Assembly (NCBI GenBank): GCA_013298505.1
Contig: JAAFHY010000009.1
Location: 1-64,000 of the forward strand
Length of the DNA: 64,000 nt
Direction of reading: 5' to 3'
From: Cytophagales bacterium
GTDB lineage: Bacteria > Bacteroidota > Bacteroidia > Cytophagales > Cyclobacteriaceae
Below the pieces are notes generated by a model. It was not told where the DNA came from and made no database searches. It saw only the letters and a program-made list of their open reading frames with translations. Shown piece after piece: positions 8,942 through 17,276 of the stretch (the stretch's first letter is position 1; every line of letters starts with the position of its first letter). The position numbers were made by a program, and so were the translations under genes.

Positions 8942-9990
8942 ACTCTTTCTGATTTTGATTGACCTCTTTTGATTACGGGCAACTGAACGTAAAAACGTTC
9001 TTCATCGCGGATTACTACTTTCTCTTTTGTAAAAAATCCATATCGCTTGTGGATATTTTCCAGCCCCACGCGAAAGCTGGTAGCCGGTTTAGCGTTAGCC
9101 GATTTTGTATTGTAAATAATAATGTTGGTGTTGTCTTGTGCTCCAATGTAAACAAGCAGTGGTGTTTCTTTACTAATGCTGTTATGCTTTACGGCATTCT
9201 CCACCAGCAATTGTAACGTCATTGGCGGTACCGAACTTTCTAAAATATTTTTGGGTATATTTATTTCAAGCTGCAGATGGTACTCGTAACGCACCTGCAA
9301 TAAAAAGTAATACGACTTTACAAATTCCAATTCTTCGCGCAAGCTTACCAGTTTTTGTTTTTGGTGCGATAGCACATAGCGAAAGGTATCGGCCATTCTT
9401 CGAATAAATTCTTCGGCAACACGTTTGTCTTTAAATAAAAGAGACGAAACGGTATTGAGGCAATTGAAAAGATAGTGTGGGCTGATTTGGTTTTTAAGAG
9501 ATTCAAATTGCAATTCGAGCTGCCACCGATCTGAACGTAGTTGTTCGGCTTGCGTTACCGCATAATGATAGTAGGAATAAAATAGTCCGTAAAAAACCTC
9601 GTAGATAAAAACGACAATCACAAATAAGATGTTGAGTTTAAGTATTTCTTCGGCCGTCAGGCTAAAAACATATTTGCCAGTCAGGCTGGTAAAAAATATT
9701 ACTAATAAAATGTTAAGCAGTAAGCCGCACACGAACCGTAAAAGAAAACTGTTTTTCCAATCAATCAACCGATCTAAGATCCGATCGACTTGAAAAAGGA
9801 TTACACCAATTGCATTGGTAAGCGCAATGAGTAATAGATATTTTTTCCATAAAAGTCGGATAGAAGCAAGCTGCCCAGTTTCGCTGTAGTAGATGAAGAT
9901 AAACAGCAGCGCACCAAGCCCGGTGCAGGCAACTACCAGCAATAAGTATTTTCTCATGAAAGATGAAACAAAGATTGGGCTTGGTCGCAT
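8938..9990 (-). CDS. LytS-type sensor histidine kinase
   Basis: LKNQISPHYLFNCLNTVSSLL, LQLLVENAVKHNSI. Confidence 0.9.
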   Translation of the reverse strand: MRPSPIFVSSFMRKYLLLVVACTGLGALLFIFIYYSETGQLASIRLLWKKYLLLIALTNAIGVILFQVDRILDRLIDWKNSFLLRFVCGLLLNILLVIFFTSLTGKYVFSLTAEEILKLNILFVIVVFIYEVFYGLFYSYYHYAVTQAEQLRSDRWQLELQFESLKNQISPHYLFNCLNTVSSLLFKDKRVAEEFIRRMADTFRYVLSHQKQKLVSLREELEFVKSYYFLLQVRYEYHLQLEINIPKNILESSVPPMTLQLLVENAVKHNSISKETPLLVYIGAQDNTNIIIYNTKSANAKPATSFRVGLENIHKRYGFFTKEKVVIRDEERFYVQLPVIKRGQSKSERV

Positions 9991-10071
9991 CGCTTCAAGA
10001 TATGTAAATTAGCATTCATAAGAAAAACGATGCGTTGATATTATTCAGCAGTAAAAAAGGAAGTTAGTGCA

Positions 10072-11493
10072 TTAATCAATCGCACGAATGATTCTTCCAT
10101 AATAGGTTTCTGATTCTACTCGTTTGGCCACCGAACGATAGGCTTCTTTTAAAGAGGCATCGTTCATGCCTTTAATTTTAGGCGCAGCATCTGTTAAAAC
10201 CTCGGATATGTAATGATCTGAGTCAATGCGACCAGTAGCCTGAAGAATAGAAAGCAAATTTTGCTTACTTAAAGTAGGACGCTCCAGAGCAGTTTGTAAA
10301 AATACCGACAGGTAATGATCGCTGCCATTGCTACTAATGGCTTCCATTAATTTTTGAAACGAATCGTCTGAAAGATTTTGGCGTTTTACAATTTGATTCG
10401 CCACTTGGGTTAAGTAATGATCTGATTCGATTGATGATACTGTCCCCATCAAGCTATTCAAGGTTTCGGGCGAGAGGTCATCTTGTAATAAATTGGTTAA
10501 CACTTCAGTTTTGTAGTGATCAGATTCAATTTCTCTTACCGACTCAACTACTTTTTGATACGAAGTGGTAGAGAGGCCTTTCTTATCCAATGCCTTATTT
10601 AGCACGATCGTGCGGTAATGATCAGAGTCAATAGATCGGGTGGCGGTAATCATTTCGGCAATAATTGCATCGGTTAAATTGTTTTGTTTCAATAACGATT
10701 TAAGCACTTCTGTTTTATAATGGTCTGAGTCCATGCGGCCAGTAGCCAACAAAATAATTTTAATATTTTCTAACGAAGCGGGTGCGCTAAAAAGTGCTTC
10801 TCGTATTACTTCGGTTTTGTAGTGGTCAGAATCCATTTTTTGAGTAGCAGCAAATAAAGCTTCGGTGGCCATTTTGTTTTGCAGAAACTTATCCATGCTG
10901 CCTTTCAAAAATTCAGTCATGTAATGATCAGAGTCGATGGCGCTTGCCACGCCACTGGCTATCATGCCGTAATCGCCAACGGGCACGTTTAGCTTCATTA
11001 GCAAATTGGCATAGTGCGCCTTTACATGATCGCTTTCTAAACTTCTTATTTCGTTCACCACCGCAGTGGCTCCGCCTTGTTTGTAAAACCTATTTACGCG
11101 GCTCTCAGCACCAATGGTGGTAGAGCGTACTAGTTCGGGCAACACTTCCGATAACCACTTGCGGCCTTCGGGCTCAAAAGCAACCAGCGAACGGCCTTCG
11201 TAATACTCGCGCTTTAATCCGCTTCCTTGTGGAGTGATAACGATGGAGCGCCTGCTACCAAAAACGGTTTTAGTTACTTCTAGGTAGCCATCGGCCGACA
11301 TGCTTTTGATATCGGCATCATTATCTGATAGCTCAATCGAGCCGCGTGTTTCTACCGTAAAATTGCTCATAGGTGAAGAATGCCTGAAAGTGGTTTTTCG
11401 GTTTTCTGTGCGGCTAGAAGAGTATACAGTAGTTTGACCTATCGAGTAAGTAGCGATAAGCACAAAAAGGAGAGAAGCGGCAAAGGTTTTCAT
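10072..11493 (-). CDS. Secreted tandem-repeat protein (about 10 SDHYxTEV units)
   Basis: Signal peptide; repeated IDSDHYxTEVL... at about 34-36 aa spacing. Confidence 0.75.
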   Translation of the reverse strand: MKTFAASLLFVLIATYSIGQTTVYSSSRTENRKTTFRHSSPMSNFTVETRGSIELSDNDADIKSMSADGYLEVTKTVFGSRRSIVITPQGSGLKREYYEGRSLVAFEPEGRKWLSEVLPELVRSTTIGAESRVNRFYKQGGATAVVNEIRSLESDHVKAHYANLLMKLNVPVGDYGMIASGVASAIDSDHYMTEFLKGSMDKFLQNKMATEALFAATQKMDSDHYKTEVIREALFSAPASLENIKIILLATGRMDSDHYKTEVLKSLLKQNNLTDAIIAEMITATRSIDSDHYRTIVLNKALDKKGLSTTSYQKVVESVREIESDHYKTEVLTNLLQDDLSPETLNSLMGTVSSIESDHYLTQVANQIVKRQNLSDDSFQKLMEAISSNGSDHYLSVFLQTALERPTLSKQNLLSILQATGRIDSDHYISEVLTDAAPKIKGMNDASLKEAYRSVAKRVESETYYGRIIRAID

Positions 11494-11692
11494 ACAATGC
11501 GTTAGTTTGGTTAGCCCAACGGCAAAGATGAAGCAAAGATGCCCTCTTACCTAGCCGAATGAGTTGAGTTGTAGCTACCGTGTAGTGAATTGACAAGATC
11601 GAACTGCGGCAAAGGGGAATCGGTTAAATTGTAGCTTAGATTTACTACTTTTGGTTGCCTCAAAACAGGTAACCCTTAATACTTAAAATGCT

Positions 11693-12307
11693 ATGAGCAA
11701 CCAATCAGAAACCTACCACGACTACGTAATCAAAAACGGACAGTTTATTGGAAAATTTGATGAGATGTATTCTAAATTCAATGACCCTTGGACTCAATCT
11801 ACCCAGCCCAACAAATATTCGCGCATGGCCGGAATTATTCACTTGAAGAACGCCAACATCAAATCGGTGGTAGAGTGTGGTTGTGGGCTGGGCTACTATG
11901 CCGATTGGATTTATAAAGAGACGGGCATCATTCCTAAAAGTATTGACCTATCAGCTGTAGCTATCGAAAAGGCAAAGCAGTTGTTTCCTAAATTGGATTT
12001 TGAAGTAGCGAACGTAAGCACCGATCTGCTGAAGTACAAAAGTTATGATTGCATTATGCTGTCAGAAATAATTTGGTACATTCTCCCTGACTTGAAAGGG
12101 ATTTTTAAGGTGCTAGAGGCGGAGTTCAAAGGCAAATATTTAATTGTGAACCAGGTTTTTTACAAGGGATCGCAAAAGTACGGTACCGAATATTTTACCA
12201 ATTTGAATGAGTTTATCAAATACGTTCCCTTTACATTAATCGGCCAATGCGAAGCCACTTCGGTAAACGAAATCACGGTAGAGACATCGACTATTTTTAA
12301 GATTTAA
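11693..12307 (+). CDS. Class I SAM-dependent methyltransferase
   Basis: SVVECGCGLGYYADWIYKETG motif I; KSIDLSAVAIEKAKQLFP; CIMLSEIIWYI. Confidence 0.8.
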   Translation: MSNQSETYHDYVIKNGQFIGKFDEMYSKFNDPWTQSTQPNKYSRMAGIIHLKNANIKSVVECGCGLGYYADWIYKETGIIPKSIDLSAVAIEKAKQLFPKLDFEVANVSTDLLKYKSYDCIMLSEIIWYILPDLKGIFKVLEAEFKGKYLIVNQVFYKGSQKYGTEYFTNLNEFIKYVPFTLIGQCEATSVNEITVETSTIFKI

Positions 12308-12312
12308 GAGGT

Positions 12313-12909
12313 TTATTTTCTTGCCTTAATGATCACGTTGAATTTAATTTCATCATGAACAAGTTGATCTTTGAATCCTTTGTAGGCCACACCCCATTGC
12401 TGTCTATCAATAGTTAGGTTTGCTTGCGCGATGAATAAATCATCGCGTTGTGTGCTCGGTTCTGCTACAAATTGGATTGGCCTACTAATTCCCTTAAGGG
12501 TGAGATTGGCGGTAACTGAGTAAGTATTCTTTTTAAGTGAACCTACTTTTATGATCTCTAAACGAGCAATAGGGAAGTGAACGACATCAAAAAATTCAGC
12601 GGATTTTAAGTGTTCTTCTATTTTTCGTTTGGGAGTGGGGTCTGAATCAGGGATATCCGTATTAGTGATAGATGTCATATCAATTTCAAAAGAGCCTCCT
12701 GCAAGTTGGTGATTTTTTAAAAGCACGATGCCCTTTTTTAATTTTACATTACCTTGATGGAAGCCTACCACCTTGGTTCCTGTCCATTGAATTTTTGAAT
12801 CGAACGGATCAATGGGTAATTCAATTGAGATCTGCGCACTCGCGTAGGTTGCGCCCAGCGCAAATAGAATGGTTGCTAATCGTATCATACAATTTACCTG
12901 GCGTAACAT
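12313..12909 (-). CDS. YceI family protein
   Basis: IQWTGTKVVGFHQGNVKLKKG...GGSFEIDMTSI...HLKSAEFFDVVHFP...TANLTLKGISRPIQF; start may be the internal Met MIRLATILF. Confidence 0.85.
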   Translation of the reverse strand: MLRQVNCMIRLATILFALGATYASAQISIELPIDPFDSKIQWTGTKVVGFHQGNVKLKKGIVLLKNHQLAGGSFEIDMTSITNTDIPDSDPTPKRKIEEHLKSAEFFDVVHFPIARLEIIKVGSLKKNTYSVTANLTLKGISRPIQFVAEPSTQRDDLFIAQANLTIDRQQWGVAYKGFKDQLVHDEIKFNVIIKARK

Positions 12910-13530
12910 CTAGTAATTAGGGACGTTTAGACCTAAAACAATATCTCGTCTACCGAGCCATTCGCCATTCGTATTTTTAGTCAGATGAATGATTCCACTG
13001 CCGCCTCTCTTTTCTTCTTTCAATCTAAGTTCACTGGTTAGTAATGGATCATCATCGAATTGCACGTTATCAATATAATATTCATTGCGACCTTTTTCTT
13101 TGATAACAGGATGAATGTGAGCGGGGATTTTTTCATTCGGGTATGCTTTCGGGCGGATGGTTCTGAATTGATATCGACCTCGCGCATCGGTCTTCATCCA
13201 ACCGCGTAAATGACCGTGACGTTTTGCTATTATTTGATTATGGGAAAGTGAATATAAGCCAGCATTGTCGGTATGATAAATATATAAGATCACATTGGCG
13301 GCAGGCGTGCGGCCATCTTTTTGGTAGATAGTGCCATCTATGATTAATGGCTCACCCGGTTCTGTATGTTCTCCAATAATAGTTTGCCATGAAAGCTTTG
13401 AGGGCATACCCTCAAAGATAAGTTCACAGCCTTCGCAACCGCCACCGACTAGTTTTTTTTGAGAGGATTGAGCGTGAGTAGCTTTGCAAGTAAAAAAGAT
13501 TAAACTAATTGAGAGTATCATTTTTTTCAT
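12910..13530 (-). CDS. Intradiol ring-cleavage dioxygenase-like (protocatechuate 3,4-dioxygenase beta-like) protein
   Basis: GEPLIIDGTIYQKDGRTPAANVILYIYHTDNAGLYS...GRYQFRTIRPKAYPNEKIPAHIHPVIKEKG; signal peptide. Confidence 0.85.
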   Translation of the reverse strand: MKKMILSISLIFFTCKATHAQSSQKKLVGGGCEGCELIFEGMPSKLSWQTIIGEHTEPGEPLIIDGTIYQKDGRTPAANVILYIYHTDNAGLYSLSHNQIIAKRHGHLRGWMKTDARGRYQFRTIRPKAYPNEKIPAHIHPVIKEKGRNEYYIDNVQFDDDPLLTSELRLKEEKRGGSGIIHLTKNTNGEWLGRRDIVLGLNVPNY

Positions 13531-13722
13531 AGGCTTGTTATTTTTTAATGTAAGATTACGGCTCTCTCTGCGCAGTAGTTTGCAGGGAGTAGGTAAAGTA
13601 GATGAACGAAGCTTTTTTTAGACCAACGTAAAAAGGTAAGTTCATCGATTTTTCGATTGTATTCGTATATTCAATCAGTAAAATTTTCAACTTGATGAAC
13701 GTAAGGCCATTACTCTGAATCC

Positions 13723-14529
13723 ATGAAGCGATCTGGTTACACACTCTATCATTTACTATTTTGGCTAGTGGTCACCCTACTGTTCCTTTTCGATCGCAGG
13801 TACCTAGCACAGAAACTAAACCTTCCGCATTTTATTGAATGCATTGCGGTACGCTTAGGCTTATTGATTGGGTTGGCTTACTTCAATCTCCGTATACTAA
13901 TACCCCGTTTTCTGCCTCAAAACAAATTCGCGTACACTACATTGCTAGTATTGGTCGTTATTGCCTATACTCTAATTCAAAATGCCTACGATGTTTATTT
14001 GTTCGGTTATGTAATTGGCGACTCGAATCATAAAAATTTTTGGTGGAAGTTGCCCTATAATTTTTTCTCTTCTCTATGGTATACCTTCATCATGGCTGCT
14101 GCCGGATTAGCTTTAGACTGGTTTGAACAACGAAATGAAGTAGCAAGGCTTGAACAACAAATTGACAAACTGAAATTACAAGAAGTACCCATGCCCACGC
14201 ATGAAGACGTGAGCGGAAAGGAGATCGTACTAAAAACAGGTACCAAGCGAGTGAAAGTAGAACTTAGTTCGATCACGCACATTCAGGGGCTAAAAGATTA
14301 TTCGGTCATTTTTAGCGGAGCAGATAAAATTATTGTGAAGGGCTCATTAAAAATTGTAGAAGAGTTGTTTCCGGCAGGATATTTTGTACGAGTACACAAA
14401 TCTTTTCTAGTATCGGCAGCCCGTCTTAAAACCCAGCATGCAAACAACATTATTATTAACTCATTTGAAATTCCCATTGGTCGAGCATACAAGCAACAAG
14501 TAGAAAATTTTTTTCGGATTGATAATTAA
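13723..14529 (+). CDS. Membrane-anchored LytTR DNA-binding protein
   Basis: Four hydrophobic segments, coiled linker LEQQIDKLKLQ, then LytTR IVLKTGTKRVKVELSSITHIQGLKDYSVIF...GYFVRVHKSFLVS. Confidence 0.85.
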   Translation: MKRSGYTLYHLLFWLVVTLLFLFDRRYLAQKLNLPHFIECIAVRLGLLIGLAYFNLRILIPRFLPQNKFAYTTLLVLVVIAYTLIQNAYDVYLFGYVIGDSNHKNFWWKLPYNFFSSLWYTFIMAAAGLALDWFEQRNEVARLEQQIDKLKLQEVPMPTHEDVSGKEIVLKTGTKRVKVELSSITHIQGLKDYSVIFSGADKIIVKGSLKIVEELFPAGYFVRVHKSFLVSAARLKTQHANNIIINSFEIPIGRAYKQQVENFFRIDN

Positions 14530-14598
14530 GTCCGTGAAAATATTTTGGGCGGCAGACGGGTTACCAGCCTAACGAAGCTCTGGCGTAGGTAGGCCCCT

Positions 14599-14976
14599 TC
14601 ATTTTTTGCTTATTTTTTTCTTCTTTAAATTCTCCTTTGCTCTGTACTTTAAAATTCTACTAATCAGTCTAAGAGGCAAAGGCTTATCTATGGGAAATCG
14701 CACGGTGCCTTTTGAGGTTTCGTAAACAGAAAGTTCTTTTTTGAATGCGCTGATGCCGCTACCTGTTGGATAAAATCCGATATGATTTTTGTAGGCACCG
14801 AAGTATACGAGCGCTCCGTGTAGTTTATAAGCGGGCATCATATAACTGATTCCTTCCTCTGCTTGAGGAACAGCCTGCTTGATGGCCTTCCGTAATTGCC
14901 GTAGTTTCGCTTGTAATTCCGCTGGTTGCCAAGCGATGTATTCGTTTACATCTATAGCTAAGTTACCTTTTACCAT
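14599..14976 (-). CDS. DUF1801 family protein (iron chaperone-like)
   Basis: LRQLRKAIKQAVPQAEEGISYMMPAYKLHGALVYFGAYKNHIGFYPTGSGI. Confidence 0.85.
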   Translation of the reverse strand: MVKGNLAIDVNEYIAWQPAELQAKLRQLRKAIKQAVPQAEEGISYMMPAYKLHGALVYFGAYKNHIGFYPTGSGISAFKKELSVYETSKGTVRFPIDKPLPLRLISRILKYRAKENLKKKKISKK

Positions 14977-15044
14977 AGCGCTTTTATTGTTTGTTCAAAT
15001 GTTGCAAATTTACTGAGCTGATCAAAACTCGAACGAAATAAAAA

Positions 15045-15401
15045 ATGCTTACCGCCATCCACCCTAAGTTACCTATGCGCAACAAAGCTGCAACGCGAAA
15101 ATACTACCTCGATCACCTAGGCTTTACAGATGTTGGCAATGAAGATTACGAAGGCTACTTGATGGTAGAAAAAGACTCGATCGAGATTCATTTTTTTGAG
15201 TTTAAAGCACTTGATCCCAAAGAGAACTACGGGCAGGTGTACATCCGCACCAACAACATTGATGCAGTATACGAATCGCTGCTCGATAAAAAAGTTCCAA
15301 TTCATCCCAATGCTCCATTGCAAACGAAGCCTTGGGGGCAAAAGGAATTTTCAATACTCGACCCTGACAATAACCTGCTTACATTTGGTCAAAGCGTTTA
15401 G
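15045..15401 (+). CDS. VOC/glyoxalase-bleomycin resistance family protein
   Basis: ATRKYYLDHLGFTDVGNEDYEGYLMVEKDSIEIHFFEF...GQKEFSILDPDNNLLTFGQ. Confidence 0.9.
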   Translation: MLTAIHPKLPMRNKAATRKYYLDHLGFTDVGNEDYEGYLMVEKDSIEIHFFEFKALDPKENYGQVYIRTNNIDAVYESLLDKKVPIHPNAPLQTKPWGQKEFSILDPDNNLLTFGQSV

Positions 15402-15408
15402 TGAGATT

Positions 15409-16569
15409 TTATTCCTCGTTCGCCTTGTTCTTCTCCCAAACTTTTAATGCATCTGGAAATGTTTTGACATCGCGTTGTGCCAAAAGGCCGCTATAATAAC
15501 TTGCCATCGCATTATTGCCTGCTCGGAAACATGCTTCACCCAATGTATCAATGTAATTGTTATCGCCCGCTTGGTATAAGTTGAGCAGTCGAGCCCACTC
15601 TACTGCGTTTTGGAATTGCTTAGCGCGCATGCAATCGTACACAGCTGCGTTAATTATGCTTGGCGCAATTTTCTTTTCTACAAGGTGGTTAAGAATACTG
15701 TCGCGCTGGCCAGCTAATTTTTGTAACGAGCAAGAGCTATATGTTTTAATGACTTCATGCATGGGCGTGCCACGTTGTTTAAATTCTGAATAGTAGGCAT
15801 TATTAAATGTAACAGGCTTGTAGGTTTTTGTTTCTTTGTCATACTCTGCTGAAAGTTTAATGAGCTGGTCAACTTGAAGTTTTCTACTCGTAATTGCTTT
15901 TTCGAGGTCGCTTACACGATCGTTATAAACAAACGAGGGTCGCTGTTTGAAATCGATTGTCGAAAGGGCACACATGCAAGAGGCGTGCATTGTTTTGCTG
16001 TTGGGCAGGTAGAAAAACAAATAATCTTTGGTGGGTTTGAATGTATACGATTTGTCGAGAAATAAAACGTCAATTGGGTTTTTGGTATTACTGAACAGTG
16101 TAGTGTCTTTAGTAATCATCACTATTTGCTTTGCAAAAGTATTTCCGTTTTCGACTTTCAGTAATCCGTTATCGAGGCTATATTTCCAATTTGATCGGGC
16201 GGTCACCAACTTGGCACCCTTATTAAAAAACGGTGTAATACCCGATAGGCTATGAAGGTGCCAGTGCGAGCTAAGCACGTATTTTATGGGCTTCTTGTAT
16301 TCGGCCTCTAGGTAGGCAAGATAGTTTTCGGCCTTAGGAATGTCTTCTTCTAAATTTGTGCTACGTCCACCACCCTCTTCAATCATCGGTAACTCAATCA
16401 CAACCAAAAATTTTGGGTACTCTATAATAGTAGACTGAGCCGCTTGCGTAGAATCAAATCGAACGAATGAAATTTCTTTAGAGAATGGAATTCGATTGAA
16501 ACGGTTTTTACTTTGAGCAACTAACTCAGTCGAAAAAGTAATAAAGAAAAAAAAGATAAGTGATTTCAT
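15409..16569 (-). CDS. MBL-fold-like secreted protein with degenerate metal motif
   Basis: KYVLSSHWHLHSLSGITPFFNKGAKLVTA resembles HxHxDH region; signal peptide MKSLIFFFFITFSTELVAQ. Confidence 0.65.
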   Translation of the reverse strand: MKSLIFFFFITFSTELVAQSKNRFNRIPFSKEISFVRFDSTQAAQSTIIEYPKFLVVIELPMIEEGGGRSTNLEEDIPKAENYLAYLEAEYKKPIKYVLSSHWHLHSLSGITPFFNKGAKLVTARSNWKYSLDNGLLKVENGNTFAKQIVMITKDTTLFSNTKNPIDVLFLDKSYTFKPTKDYLFFYLPNSKTMHASCMCALSTIDFKQRPSFVYNDRVSDLEKAITSRKLQVDQLIKLSAEYDKETKTYKPVTFNNAYYSEFKQRGTPMHEVIKTYSSCSLQKLAGQRDSILNHLVEKKIAPSIINAAVYDCMRAKQFQNAVEWARLLNLYQAGDNNYIDTLGEACFRAGNNAMASYYSGLLAQRDVKTFPDALKVWEKNKANEE

Positions 16570-16728
16570 GGCAATGGGTTTAGACACCAGCAAAGGTGCC
16601 TAAGCGCAAGAAATCTTGGTGTTAACAAAAGCCCAATGACTTGTTAACTAAGAGTTAATACAGCAGAAGTTTGATATCACTAGCATTTTTATTGATAGTA
16701 ACAACCACGAAGACTGCCAATGTTCAAA

Positions 16729-17085
16729 TCACTTTGTCTCCTTTGCCTTCACCCCAAACTCCCTCATTAAATCGGTTCCGTATTTGCGAATGATTTCAAT
16801 GATGGGAATGGCTTTCATGCCTCGTTTGGTAATGGTGTATTCTACCTTGGGCGGTACCACAGGATGGACAACTCGGGTAATAAAACCTTCTGCTTCCAAA
16901 CTGCGCAGCACACTTGAGAGCATTTTGTGTGTGATGTGTGGCAAATCTTTTTTTAGTTCACCGTATCGCAATGTCTTTTCGCGCAAGCGCCAAAGAATGG
17001 GCATCTTCCATGTACCGCCAATTCGGTCCATGGCAAACTCTACAGGGTTGTAGTAGATTTTTTTGTCGTAAATGAAATCAGGCAT
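16729..17085 (-). CDS. HxlR family transcriptional regulator
   Basis: DRIGGTWKMPILWRLREKTLRYGELKKDLPHITHKMLSSVLRSLEAEGFITR. Confidence 0.9.
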   Translation of the reverse strand: MPDFIYDKKIYYNPVEFAMDRIGGTWKMPILWRLREKTLRYGELKKDLPHITHKMLSSVLRSLEAEGFITRVVHPVVPPKVEYTITKRGMKAIPIIEIIRKYGTDLMREFGVKAKETK

Positions 17086-17192
17086 AAGTTCAAATTTATG
17101 ATTTACAATTTACGAGGTATGACTGTGGTGCTTTTTTAAATAGCCCTTCGCACATCGTAAATCGCACTTCTTTCTTTACTTTCCTAAAAGAG

Positions 17193-17203
17193 AGTGACTC
17201 ACT
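17193..17203. promoter_or_regulatory. Palindrome AGTGA-C-TCACT in divergent HxlR spacer (candidate operator)
   Basis: Perfect 11-bp odd palindrome between divergent genes. Confidence 0.35.
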
Positions 17204-17276
17204 TAAAGGTTAATATGTTGTTTGAGGGAACATATTGGTTGCAATTTTGGGTTAAGCAATCCAAACAAACAACCTT

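Noticed and set aside
10180-11000. Direct repeats (gtaatgatcagagtc) suggestive of a CRISPR or satellite
   Set aside because: Periodicity is in frame and encodes the SDHY protein repeat
13556-13744. 62-aa minus-strand ORF between dioxygenase and LytTR genes
   Set aside because: No domain; overlaps the start of the LytTR gene
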